Part shown: positions 1 through 8,261 of the stretch, in pieces
Layout of the letters: each line of letters opens with the position of its first letter
Position numbering within the stretch: the stretch's first letter is position 1
Assembly: GCA_947444055.1 (NCBI GenBank)
Contig: CANEYR010000022.1
Span: 1-51,725, forward strand
DNA: 51,725 nt
Origin: Planctomycetota bacterium
GTDB lineage: Bacteria; Planctomycetota; UBA1135; UBA2386
Direction: 5' to 3'
Notes under the pieces: model-generated
What the model was told of the DNA's origin: nothing
What the model saw: the letters and a program-made list of their open reading frames with translations, nothing else
Database searches by the model: none
Position numbers and translations under genes: made by a program

Positions 1-40
1 ACGGGCGCTGCTTGATTGCGATCTTGGTCTGCTTGGTCAT
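1..40 (-). CDS. partial CDS at left edge (N-terminus only)
   Basis: An ATG at 40-38 on the minus strand opens a frame that runs off the window after 13 codons (MTKQTKIAIKQRP). It lies 51 bases downstream of the stop of the glycosyltransferase ending at 92, on the same strand, so it could be the next gene of that unit. A weak purine-rich stretch precedes the ATG. Too little sequence remains to name it, and it may not be a gene. Confidence 0.3.
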   Translation of the reverse strand, partial: MTKQTKIAIKQRP

Positions 41-91
41 CTCGGTCTGCCTACGCCCTCTACACTAAACTTTACCTGGGGCGTGTCTCAC

Positions 92-1759
92 TCACGTTGG
101 CACAGAGGGCCGCGCCGGCAGGCTGGCCTTGTGTTCGGTCGCCGCGAAGAACTCCTGCTGCTGCGCCGGACTCCAGCGGAACTGATCGCCGTAGCCGTGG
201 CGGATCTCGCCGCTCGGCTGGTCGAGGCGGATCAGATTGCCGATCACCAACAGCACCGGCACCTGCTGCTCGCGTTGCACGCGGCGCGCCGCGGCCAGCA
301 GTTGGCCCAGATCGAAGTCGCGCCGGCTGTCGGTCGTCCACGAGACGCGGCGGCCGAAGCGATCCTCGCGGGCGATGAAGATCCGGTTGTCGCGGTAGTA
401 CGGCAGCGCATCGAGGAAGTAGTCGGGCTCGCCGATCACCACTGCACCGGCCAGGTCGTCGCGCGCGAGCAGCTGCGCCAGTTCCGGCGCCGCGGTCTTC
501 GTGTACTGAACCTCCTGCTGGATCTCGCGCAGCCCGCGATAGTCCTGCAACAGCAGCAGCAGCGGCCAGACGCCGAACAGCAACGCGCGCCATGCAACGC
601 GCACCGCTCGCGGCCCGGCGGTGGTGGCGCTCGTGTGACCGGCGCGGATCCACGTGACGGCGGCCATGAACGCGAACAGCATCCCGAGGTGGTGGGGCCC
701 GGCGTTGTAGACGCCGCGCATGAACCACGCGGCACCGGCGAACATCACCAGCACGGCGATCGCCAGGTGCGGCACCGCGAGCGTCGCCACCACGAACAGC
801 AGCACGACGCCCCAGGCCAGCGGTGCAAAGCCGAACAACGTGTTCGTGATCGTGCTGAACTGGATCAGCGCGTCGACGGCGGTAGCGCCGACGCTGCCGA
901 ACTTGTCGCCGATCGACGGTGTGATCTTCGAGATCGGCGTCGGCAACATCGTCGCGACCGCGACCGCGATCCCAGCAGCGACGACGACGACGATCATCGC
1001 CAGCACTCGCGGCGACAGGCGTTGGCGGCGGGCCTCGACGACGAGGAACAGCGCGAAGACGCCGGTCATCATCGTGCCGTAGGCGTTGGTGTTCGCCAGC
1101 AGCGCGAGCGCCGCCGCGGCCGCCAGCGATCGCATCGGCCGCGTCGAGACGCTGGCGCAGAACCAAAACAACAGCAGCATGCTGATGCCGTAGTTGCGGC
1201 ACAGCACGGCACCCTCGAACAGCGGCACCCAACCGAACAAGAACAGCACGCGCCACCACGTCGGCAGCCGCGCGCCGAAGAAGAGCAGTGCTCCGGCGCC
1301 GATGCCGATCGGGATCGCGACGAGCTGCAGCACGTGCGGCGTGGCGACCAGCTCGTGCATGAGCCGCAACAGCAAGTGCCAAAGCCCGGGATGGCCTTCG
1401 TTGCGCAACGACGCGCCGAGCCCGAGCAAGCTGTCTGGCTCGAGGGCGATGCTGAGCGCGCGCGACTCGTCGCGCCACACTTGATGGTGCGCAGCGCCCA
1501 GCAGTACGAGTGCGACGAACGCGCCGAAGGTCGATGCCGCGAACCAGCGCCGCGCGCGCGGCGGGCAACGGGGATCGTCGCGCAACCACGCCGCGACGAC
1601 GCGCAGCGGCCGCAGCGGCGGGTGCGAGTTCGTCGATGTTGGGGGAGCTCCGATCACCTGCGGCCACGTTAGCACCCGCGGTGATGCGAGGGCGGCGCAG
1701 AGCCACGGAGAATGCGAACGCAGGCGCGCACGCAGCCGCGAGCGTGCCGCTTGCTTCAT
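92..1759 (-). CDS. GT-C type membrane glycosyltransferase (probable)
   Basis: Predicted polytopic inner-membrane protein of about 555 residues with many hydrophobic helices from residue 75 on. An acidic pair in the first extracytoplasmic loop (VWRDESRALSIAL, about residues 94-106) matches the Asp/Glu motif of GT-C glycosyltransferases that use lipid-linked sugars. The C-terminal 150 residues are soluble-like. The open frame continues upstream to 1945, but that part overlaps the antitoxin gene ending at 1839 and looks non-coding, so the ATG at 1759 was chosen; a later start cannot be excluded because residues 1-70 are low-complexity and Arg-rich. The sugar donor and acceptor are unknown. Two more GT-C-like genes follow within 5 kb, suggesting an envelope-glycan function (inference). 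Confidence 0.75.
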   Translation of the reverse strand: MKQAARSRLRARLRSHSPWLCAALASPRVLTWPQVIGAPPTSTNSHPPLRPLRVVAAWLRDDPRCPPRARRWFAASTFGAFVALVLLGAAHHQVWRDESRALSIALEPDSLLGLGASLRNEGHPGLWHLLLRLMHELVATPHVLQLVAIPIGIGAGALLFFGARLPTWWRVLFLFGWVPLFEGAVLCRNYGISMLLLFWFCASVSTRPMRSLAAAAALALLANTNAYGTMMTGVFALFLVVEARRQRLSPRVLAMIVVVVAAGIAVAVATMLPTPISKITPSIGDKFGSVGATAVDALIQFSTITNTLFGFAPLAWGVVLLFVVATLAVPHLAIAVLVMFAGAAWFMRGVYNAGPHHLGMLFAFMAAVTWIRAGHTSATTAGPRAVRVAWRALLFGVWPLLLLLQDYRGLREIQQEVQYTKTAAPELAQLLARDDLAGAVVIGEPDYFLDALPYYRDNRIFIAREDRFGRRVSWTTDSRRDFDLGQLLAAARRVQREQQVPVLLVIGNLIRLDQPSGEIRHGYGDQFRWSPAQQQEFFAATEHKASLPARPSVPT

Positions 1760-1838
1760 AGAGCGCTCGCCGCGGGCAGTCACCGAGGCAGCGGCGGCCG
1801 TTCCAGCAGCAGAGCCTTGGCTACGCGTGCTTCGATGC

Positions 1839-2171
1839 TCAACGCGGGGTGAAAGACGCGGCCACCAGCCGTACCTCGACCCGGTGGTTGAGGGCTTCGG
1901 CGATGCGCCGGAGCATCGACAGCGAGTGGCCGGCGTAGTCAGCATGCTCGAGTCGCGAGATCACGCTCTGGGTGGTGCCGACCAACTTGGCGAGCTGGGT
2001 TTGGGTCAGCCCCGCCTTCTCGCGCGCCGCCAGGATCATCTCGGCGACGCCGCTGTCCAGCTTGTGGGCTTCGATCGACTCGCGCAGTTTCGGGTTGGCC
2101 CCGGTGATCCGGCCGAGGATGCGCCTGGCGCTACTGGTTTTGCGGTGCTTGGTGGTGGTCATGGGCGTCAT
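1839..2171 (-). CDS. XRE/HigA-type helix-turn-helix antitoxin
   Basis: A 110-residue DNA-binding protein. Residues about 47-85 (GLTQTQLAKLVGTTQSVISR region) form a canonical Cro/CI helix-turn-helix, as in HigA-family antitoxins that neutralise HigB/RelE-like toxins and repress their own operon. The ATG at 2171 overlaps the stop of the upstream toxin frame by four bases (ATGA), giving toxin-then-antitoxin order, as in classical higBA loci. The antitoxin looks complete, whereas its toxin partner is truncated. A free-standing regulatory role is possible, but the paired arrangement favours an antitoxin. Confidence 0.85.
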   Translation of the reverse strand: MTPMTTTKHRKTSSARRILGRITGANPKLRESIEAHKLDSGVAEMILAAREKAGLTQTQLAKLVGTTQSVISRLEHADYAGHSLSMLRRIAEALNHRVEVRLVAASFTPR

Positions 2172-2374
2172 TCTCGGAAGGTGTGCTTCTTGGGGTTGGC
2201 CACGAAGGCGGCCCTGCGCTGGATGGCTCGCTCGATCTCGGCCCGCGGCACCGCCTCTTCCTTGGTGATGGCGTGGGCCAGGATGGCGATGTTGCGGCCG
2301 TGGAAGAAGTAGAGGATGCGGTAGTTCACATGGCCCTTCTTGGCTCGCAGTTCGGGGATGCTGTCGCGCAGCAT
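2168..2374 (-). pseudogene. HigB-like toxin (phage Gp49/DUF891 type), N-terminally truncated
   Basis: A 68-residue frame matching the C-terminal half of HigB-type ribosome-dependent mRNA interferases: the ELR, YRILYFFHGRN and TKEE...ERA segments are all present. Family members are usually about 105-120 residues, so the N-terminal 40-45 residues are missing. Homology-like residues (PTAD) continue four codons upstream of the ATG and then stop abruptly at about 2386, where a fragment of an unrelated plus-strand gene begins. The toxin is therefore probably inactive, unless the ATG at 2374 starts a functional short form. The gene overlaps the antitoxin by four bases. What is seen is the truncation; inactivity is inferred. 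Confidence 0.7.
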
Positions 2375-2379
2375 GTCTG

Positions 2380-2751
2380 CGGTCGGGGCACAGCGTCGCC
2401 TTCTATCTGTTCGGTGGGGCGGCGTTGTCGGCGGTCGAGTGTCGTTTTGAAGGCGGCTACGGCCGATCGCCGAGGCACGGTGGCCATCTGCTCAGCATCG
2501 GCAAGGCGTGCCTCGCCCGCTTCCAAGACGGCGCCTTCGAGCGCATGTCGCTCGAATTCTCGCGTCAGCTCTCGACGGTGTTCGTGAACTGCGCCATGCG
2601 CGACATGGATGGCCCGCAACCAACCGAGTTGACGTTGCGCAACTGCACCTACACCGTGATGCCGCCAGAACTGCGCCACGACGAAGCGCACCGTCGCCGC
2701 GATCTCAACACCCTCTTCCCGGAGTGGCAGCAGCGGGTGCAGCGGCGCTGA
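2380..2751 (+). pseudogene. unidentified gene fragment, 5' end lost
   Basis: An open plus-strand frame ending at the TGA at 2749-2751 reads as plausible protein with diverse composition (for example SVAFYLFGGAALSAVECRF near its start and CTYTVMPPEL later). It has no start codon at a sensible place because its beginning abuts the truncated toxin gene at about 2380-2386. I read it as the 3' remnant of a larger gene, about 120 residues long. No family was recognised. The only other long frame here, on the minus strand, has the Arg/His/Ala-rich composition of an antisense shadow. Confidence 0.4.
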
Positions 2752-2967
2752 TCCGTGGCGCCGCGTCGCCAACCGTTCGAAGGTGCCTGCGAAGGGGCGC
2801 GAAGACGGCGGGAATGATCGGCTGGCCGAGGTTGGCTCGGCGTGCTCAGTGCAGGACCAGTTGCGCGCGGTCGAGTGGTGCAAGCAAGCAGCCGTTCGTC
2901 GACGGGGCGGGCAGTTGACCCTCGACCCTTCCGCTGCCGACGAACGCTGGCTACCCTGCGGCGCCGT
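2752..2967. other. intergenic stretch with no gene seen
   Basis: No convincing coding frame or repeat is visible. The motif GGCTACCCT at 2949-2957 sits 10 bases before the tRNA-like sequence and could be a remnant of its -10 box; no matching -35 at 16-18 bases was found. Confidence 0.4.
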
Positions 2968-3042
2968 CGGGCCGTAGCGCCGTTTGGTAGCGCGCTGGTT
3001 TGGACCAGTAGGTCGGAGGTTCCAATCCTCTCGGCACGACCA
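2968..3042 (+). tRNA. degenerate tRNA-Pro(UGG)-like gene
   Basis: The 75-base sequence follows tRNA-Pro(TGG) closely: acceptor CGGGCCG pairing with CGGCACG, TA, D-arm GCGC-loop with GG-GCGC, anticodon stem GCTGG/CCAGT, variable region AGGTC, T-stem GGAGG/CCTCT, and an encoded ACCA end. Three features depart from a working molecule. The anticodon loop is six bases (TTTGGA) instead of seven (TTTGGGA). The T-loop is TTCCAAT instead of TTCGAAT. Acceptor position 3 is a G.A mismatch. The base at position 26 also seems absent. It is probably a pseudo-tRNA, possibly scarred by integration events near the truncated toxin; a functional copy should exist elsewhere in the genome (inference). Confidence 0.65.
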
Positions 3043-3091
3043 ACTTCATCCTGCCTGTGCCTGCGCGCGTTGCGCGGGTCAGCGAAAACCA

Positions 3092-4792
3092 ATGCGTTCG
3101 CTGCTCTGGCTCGCCCTCGTCTGCCACGTCGCGTTCGCCGCGGCCTTTGCGTTCACGACGCCGAGCTTCGAAGCGCCGGACGAGAACAGCCACTACGAGT
3201 ACGCGCAGCACCTCGCCAATGCCGGCGCGCTGCCGCTGTCGCCTGGGCTGGCGCACGCCCGCGGCCTGCCGCAGACCGAGGGTGCGGCGCGGGCCCACGA
3301 ACCACCGCTCTACTACGCGCTGCTCGCGGTGGCGCTGCTCGTCACCGGCACCGACGACACGGTGTTCGGCCCCATCACCAACCCCGCGTTCGGCAATCCG
3401 GCGCTGCCCGGCCACCACCTGCACATGCTGCACGGCAGCGGCCAGGGCGATGGTCCACTGCTGCTGCTGCGCTGCCTGTCCGTGCTGCTCGGCGCGATCA
3501 CGATCGTGCTGGTGCATCGCCTCGGCCGCGCCTGCTGCCCGACGCAACCGCGCACCGCCGACCTCGCCGCCTTGCTCGCCGCGTGCCTGCCGATGCACGC
3601 GTTCCTGCACGGCGCCCTCAACAACGATGTGCTCGCGATCACGCTGTCGACGGCGACCCTGCTCGCCTTGGTGCGCCTGCTGCAAAGGGAACGGGTGCGC
3701 ACCGTCGACGGCCTTGGCCTCGGCGCCCTGCTCGGCTTGGGGCTGCTCACCAAGTTGACGACGCTGTACCTCGGCGGCCTGGCGGCCGTCGCGTTCGTCG
3801 TCGTCTGGCGAAGGCAGCGCGACAACCGCACCCTCGTGCGCGCGGCGCTGCTGGCGGCTGGCGTCACCATGCTGATCAGTGGCTGGTGGTTCCTGCGCAA
3901 TCTGCAGCTGTATGGCGACCCGCTCGCCCTCTCGGTGCATGACGCGGCGATCCTCGTGATCCCGCCGGAGTATCGCTTGGACTACTTGCTCGGCAGCTTC
4001 CTGCCGCAGGTGTTCACGTCACTGCTCGGCAGGTTTGGCTGGTTCTCGCTGCCGCCACATCCGGCGCTGTTGTGGTGCGCACTCGGCGTCGTCGTGATCG
4101 CCCTGCTCGGCCTGTTGCGCACCGCGTTCGCACGGGAACGCACCCACGCCGTGCGCAATTGGGGCCTGTTGCTGCTCGCGCTGCTGCTCGTCTTCGCCGG
4201 CACCGCGGTGTTCAACTGGACGGCGCCGCAGCCGCAGGGCCGCCTGCTGCTGCCGGCGATCGGCCCCGCCGCCGTGCTGCTCGCCGCTGGCCTGCTGCGC
4301 GCGACGACGCGACTGCCCGGCCGTCGCTGGCTCGCACTCGCCTTGCCGCTGACGACTCTGGTGGTGTTCGTGTGGTGGTTCTGCCCGGCGTTTGCGCCAT
4401 CGCTGGCACCGGCTCCGGCGCACCATCGCGCACTGGTGGGGGGCATCGTCGACGCCGCCGCGACACCCGCGATCACGTGGCAGCCGCCGCTGCCCACCGT
4501 GTCCGCGACGGCGCCGCCGAGATTGCGCTGGCTCGATCCAGCAGCTCCCGCTGACGCGCGCTACACGCTGTATGCGTACGACACGCACGGCCGCGTCTGG
4601 CTCGCCAGCCACGAATGGAGCCATGGCGCCTTGGTGTTGGCCGGCAGCGAAGCAACGATGCCGGCGGCCGGTTGGCAGCTGCTGCCGCGCGGCGTCGACC
4701 TGTTCCTCAAGCTGCGGCGCGTGCCGAGCCTCGCCGACGAAGTGCCCGCGTTGTTGCCGACCAGCGCGCCACTGCCGTTCCGCCGCGAGTGA
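3092..4792 (+). CDS. GT-C/DUF2142-like membrane glycosyltransferase (probable)
   Basis: A 566-residue polytopic membrane protein. After a first hydrophobic segment (residues 1-22), the motif FEAPDENSHYEYAQH (about 27-41) carries the acidic Asp30/Glu31 pair typical of GT-C and DUF2142 proteins. About ten further hydrophobic helices follow, with the common NLQLYGDPL loop near residue 275. The C-terminal 130 residues are soluble-like. Such enzymes transfer sugars from polyprenyl-phosphate donors on the outer face of the membrane; the substrate here is unknown. The frame is open upstream of 3092, but that part runs through the tRNA-like sequence, so the ATG at 3092 is preferred. It converges with the gene ending at 4823. 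Confidence 0.78.
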   Translation: MRSLLWLALVCHVAFAAAFAFTTPSFEAPDENSHYEYAQHLANAGALPLSPGLAHARGLPQTEGAARAHEPPLYYALLAVALLVTGTDDTVFGPITNPAFGNPALPGHHLHMLHGSGQGDGPLLLLRCLSVLLGAITIVLVHRLGRACCPTQPRTADLAALLAACLPMHAFLHGALNNDVLAITLSTATLLALVRLLQRERVRTVDGLGLGALLGLGLLTKLTTLYLGGLAAVAFVVVWRRQRDNRTLVRAALLAAGVTMLISGWWFLRNLQLYGDPLALSVHDAAILVIPPEYRLDYLLGSFLPQVFTSLLGRFGWFSLPPHPALLWCALGVVVIALLGLLRTAFARERTHAVRNWGLLLLALLLVFAGTAVFNWTAPQPQGRLLLPAIGPAAVLLAAGLLRATTRLPGRRWLALALPLTTLVVFVWWFCPAFAPSLAPAPAHHRALVGGIVDAAATPAITWQPPLPTVSATAPPRLRWLDPAAPADARYTLYAYDTHGRVWLASHEWSHGALVLAGSEATMPAAGWQLLPRGVDLFLKLRRVPSLADEVPALLPTSAPLPFRRE

Positions 4793-4822
4793 CGCCATGG
4801 CGAACGCGCGTCGCCGGCGTTC

Positions 4823-6850
4823 CTACGGCACGAACGTGATCGCACCGATGCCCGCCGGCCCGGTCGCGAGGTGCGTCGTCGGCGTCTGCACCATGTCGAT
4901 CCACAGCGTGTCGAACTCGATGCCGGGCGGCACCGTTACCAACAGTTCGCACAGGCCAGCTAAGACCTGCAGCTGCGACAGGGCCGCGGGCGGTGGCTGT
5001 GGCACGCCCAACGCCTCGCCGACCACCGGTCCATCGCGCAGGAAACGCACGCGATACTGGTAGAACGCTGCCCCCAACGCCTGCAGTCGCAGCGTCGCGG
5101 CCCGGTGCGTCTGGCCACCGCACCCAATCGACAACCCGCCGTCGTAGACGAGGCAGAGGCGCGGTTCGTCAAACCAATAGCCGCCGAGCGGCAACGTTGG
5201 CGGCAGCGCGGCCAACGCCATCGGCACTCGCGGCGGGATGTAGTAGTCGGTGTCGAGGAACGCGCGCAATCCCGCATCGAACTCGCCGCGCGCCATGCGC
5301 ACGAGGTAGCCGAGCCGTTCGCGATCGAACACCGGCGCCCGCGTCAGCGAACGCAGCGCGTCGTAATACTGCCGCAGCCCCGCATGCCGCAGCCGGTTCT
5401 CGCCGGTCGCCAGCGACTCGTAGTAGCCCTCGGGAATGCGGCGCAGGATGTGGCCGATCGACCAGCGTTTGGGATCGCGCGCCGGCAAGCGCGCCAGCAA
5501 TGGATCACACAGGATCGGATCGACGACGTGACCGCGCGTTCCCATCTGGTAGCCCGCCGCACCGACCGCACCGTTGAGCAAGAACCACGGTGTCGCGCGC
5601 CCATCGGGAAACACCTTCGCCTCCATCGCCCCGAACTGCGGGATGACGCGACTCGACGCCAGCAAGCCGAGCGCGTGGTAGTGCAAGCGCCGTTCGTCGA
5701 CGATGCCGTGGTTGCGCTCGATGTCGGCGATGGTCGGCGGCGTGTCGCTGGACGGTGCGGCGAGCCATGCCGGCCAGCCGCGGCAACCGAGCAGCGCCAG
5801 GGCGACGAGCCCGACGACCGCTGCTGACCGCGCCCCGCGCTGCTTGAGCCACTGCAGCAGGATGACGATCGCGATCACGAACGACGGCAGGCAGAAGCGC
5901 CCCGCCATGAAGTCGCCGCCGACCTTGACCACGTAGCCGAGGTACAGCAGCGCTCCGAAGGCGAGCCAGCGGGTGTGTGCCTGCAGCAGACCAATCGTGA
6001 TGCCTGTCGCGACCGTCGCCAACAGCACTGGATCGTCGGTGGCCGCGAACTGCAGGTAGCGCAGCCCCTGCTGCACGAACTCCATCGCCGGAATGCCGCC
6101 ACCAAAGGCCTTCGCACTCGCGACCACCGGCAACGGGAAGCCGAAGTAGATCACGGCGAACACGAGCCAGGCCAGCAACGGCGCGCTTGCCAGCAAGCCG
6201 AGGCGCAGGCCGGCGCCGACCCCGACGCCGCGCAGCGTCGACAGCACGGCCGGCACGCACAGCAGGCCGAGGTCCAGGCGCGTGCAACTGGTCACCGCAC
6301 AGAGCAGCACGGCGCGCGCAAAGCGTTGTCGCTCGGTGAGGTCGCGGCGCTGCATGGTGTCGAAGAACAGCACCAGCATCAGGTAGGTCAGCGGCGTCTC
6401 CAGCCCCGAGGTCGAGTACTCGCCGAACGCTCGCGTGCTCGCCAATACCACCGTCCCCGCCAGCAACGCCATGCCGGTCGTCGCGCGGCGCAGGATGAGT
6501 ACGGTCGCCAAGGTCGAGATCAGCAACGAGATGCCGATGGTCGCGAAGTAGACCTCGCCAGTGAGCCAGCGCCCGCCCGCCAACAGCAGCGTCCACAGCG
6601 CGTGCGTGTTGATCCACACGCGCTCGGCGGCGTTCCAGCGCAGACCATTGCCACTGACTAGGTTCTCAACCGAACGCAGCGTGATGTAGGCGTCGTCGCC
6701 GAGCCAGGCGAGCCGCACGGCGATCGCGAGCAACAGCAGCGTGGCGGTGGTGAGTGCAAGCCAACGCGGCAGTCGGCCGCGCCACGTGACCGAGAGCTGC
6801 TTCCCGATGGAGCCAGTGGGTGCAGTCGACGCGAGCGAACGGGAAGACAC
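4823..6850 (-). CDS. AftB-like GT-C membrane glycosyltransferase (probable)
   Basis: A 675-residue membrane protein. The stretch LGDDAYITLRSVENLVSGNG (about residues 50-69), followed by NTHALWTLLLAG, matches the DDAYIxxRxxxNxxxGxG signature of arabinofuranosyltransferase-like GT-C enzymes, with Asp52/Asp53 as the likely catalytic acids. About ten hydrophobic helices follow, then a soluble C-terminal domain of about 300 residues. The GTG at 6850 is the likely start: a TATTGT -10-like box lies at 6861-6866 on the minus strand, only 10 bases before it, implying a very short leader. Donor and acceptor are not predictable. Convergent with the preceding DUF2142-like gene. Confidence 0.78.
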   Translation of the reverse strand: MSSRSLASTAPTGSIGKQLSVTWRGRLPRWLALTTATLLLLAIAVRLAWLGDDAYITLRSVENLVSGNGLRWNAAERVWINTHALWTLLLAGGRWLTGEVYFATIGISLLISTLATVLILRRATTGMALLAGTVVLASTRAFGEYSTSGLETPLTYLMLVLFFDTMQRRDLTERQRFARAVLLCAVTSCTRLDLGLLCVPAVLSTLRGVGVGAGLRLGLLASAPLLAWLVFAVIYFGFPLPVVASAKAFGGGIPAMEFVQQGLRYLQFAATDDPVLLATVATGITIGLLQAHTRWLAFGALLYLGYVVKVGGDFMAGRFCLPSFVIAIVILLQWLKQRGARSAAVVGLVALALLGCRGWPAWLAAPSSDTPPTIADIERNHGIVDERRLHYHALGLLASSRVIPQFGAMEAKVFPDGRATPWFLLNGAVGAAGYQMGTRGHVVDPILCDPLLARLPARDPKRWSIGHILRRIPEGYYESLATGENRLRHAGLRQYYDALRSLTRAPVFDRERLGYLVRMARGEFDAGLRAFLDTDYYIPPRVPMALAALPPTLPLGGYWFDEPRLCLVYDGGLSIGCGGQTHRAATLRLQALGAAFYQYRVRFLRDGPVVGEALGVPQPPPAALSQLQVLAGLCELLVTVPPGIEFDTLWIDMVQTPTTHLATGPAGIGAITFVP

Positions 6851-6944
6851 GAGGGGCGGGACAATAGCCGCGCCCTTGCGCAGCGTCAGTCGAGGATCTG
6901 GTCCGTTTCATGGCCATGCAAACCGCCTCCGATGGTTCCTCGCC

Positions 6945-7097
6945 ATGCACACCGTCACCCGCTTCCGTCCCCTTGTCACCGCCGCCCTGTTCGCCGCCGG
7001 TGCCTCAACCCAGACCACGACACGGGCCAGCCTCGCGTCTTCAGTCGGGAGCTTTCCTCAGCTTCAGTTGTTCAAGGCGCGTCGTCGACAGTGGTAG
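6945..7097 (+). pseudogene. secreted protein reduced to its signal peptide region
   Basis: A 50-codon frame begins with a typical signal peptide (MHTVTRFRPLVTAALFAAGA) followed by STQTTTRASLASSVG, which resembles the mature N-terminus of secreted beta-propeller proteins of this lineage. It then runs into LQLFKARRRQW and stops. Those proteins are normally several hundred residues, so this looks like a 5' fragment joined to unrelated sequence just upstream of the two-gene unit at 7122. It could be a small secreted peptide, but truncation is more likely. Confidence 0.4.
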
Positions 7098-7121
7098 AGT
7101 CGGCTGATCCCTCTCGCGCTG

Positions 7122-8258
7122 ATGGTCAACACCAAGAAACTCGCCGCGCTGCTCTTCCGTGGCGGAAGGTTCGAAACGAACGCGCTCTCGTTCGACGCCT
7201 TGCCCGACCTACTGGTCTACCGAGACCTGCTCATTGACTTGGCCCGCCACCTTTGGCTGCAAGAGCACGAAGGGCGTCGTCGGGCACCGCGACGGTTCGA
7301 CGCGTCATTCCCCATGTATCTGCGTGGCGTCGAGGCCGGGAGTGCTAAGGCGATCCTGGAGTGCGAGGATGCCGACCCGGAACTGGCGCCGTACCTCGAT
7401 CGTGCTTGTGCCATGGTCAACGACCTAGTCACCGTCGCGGGCGACGGCGACGCGGCGACTGCGTCGTTTCCGGCGAAGCTGCCCCTTTTTCCCGCCGCCT
7501 TGGCGCGGCATTTCCATCGCTTCGGTCGCAAGCTACGACCCGACGAGTGGGTCGAGCTGCAGGTGAAGGAGGGCGAAGGCCCGCGCTACGACCCGTCGAT
7601 CGGCAAGCGCATCACCTTGGCATACACGGGCCACTACGAGGACGAGGTCGTCGTCGAAGGCGAACTCGGCGGCATCGACGTGCATCGCGCCAAGGTCAGC
7701 ATCAAGACGTGCGAAGGCGACATTCTCGACGTGCCTGGCTGCGCCCCCGAGTTGCTGGAGACTGCGGTTGCGCTATTCCGGCGACCGGTGCAGTTGACCG
7801 TCGTGGCCGAGTTCAACCGCAATGGGGTGCGTGAGCGGGTCAAGGAGGGGCGAGCGATGCGACCGCTGCACGATGAGGAGTCCGTCGAAGGGGCGTCATT
7901 GCTAGTGCAGTTCGACCGGTTGCGTGATCTGGCGCCGGGATGGTTCGAGCCGAACACGCCCGCCCTCGATCGCCAAGGGCTCATCTGGTTGCAGGCATTC
8001 TTGACGCGGGTCACCGAGCAATCTGCCTGTAGACGACCGTTCCTGTATCCGACGGAGGAGGGGGAGGCGCGCGCCGAGTGGACGCTCGGCACCTGGGAAG
8101 TGGCTCTGACGGCGGACCTATCGACGGCTCGGGTCGATGCGCACGCGACGGACGTCCGATCCGACGAGACCCGCCAATTGCAGTTGTCGTTGATCGCCGA
8201 CGGAGATGCCGCCCGGTTCGTGCAATGGCTGAGTCAGTTTCCGGCGGCGGCGAGGTGA
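7122..8258 (+). CDS. conserved hypothetical protein, first gene of a two-gene unit
   Basis: A 378-residue soluble protein with no signal peptide or membrane segment. The N-terminal 70 residues (FETNALSFDALPDLLVYRDLL..ARHLW..) resemble uncharacterised proteins that I recall beside a short partner gene like the one that follows; no functional domain was recognised in the remainder. The next gene starts three bases after the stop, and its ribosome-binding sequence lies inside this gene's end, so the two are almost certainly co-transcribed and translationally coupled. A TAGAGT box at 7095-7100 could be the -10 of a promoter. The location among toxin-antitoxin and restriction genes suggests an accessory module; function unknown. 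Confidence 0.75.
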   Translation: MVNTKKLAALLFRGGRFETNALSFDALPDLLVYRDLLIDLARHLWLQEHEGRRRAPRRFDASFPMYLRGVEAGSAKAILECEDADPELAPYLDRACAMVNDLVTVAGDGDAATASFPAKLPLFPAALARHFHRFGRKLRPDEWVELQVKEGEGPRYDPSIGKRITLAYTGHYEDEVVVEGELGGIDVHRAKVSIKTCEGDILDVPGCAPELLETAVALFRRPVQLTVVAEFNRNGVRERVKEGRAMRPLHDEESVEGASLLVQFDRLRDLAPGWFEPNTPALDRQGLIWLQAFLTRVTEQSACRRPFLYPTEEGEARAEWTLGTWEVALTADLSTARVDAHATDVRSDETRQLQLSLIADGDAARFVQWLSQFPAAAR

Positions 8259-8261
8259 TAC

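Noticed and set aside
2326-2883. 185-codon minus-strand frame over the gene fragment and the toxin 5' side
   Set aside because: Composition is that of an antisense shadow (Arg, His, Ala); the plus strand reads as protein and the toxin uses a different frame.
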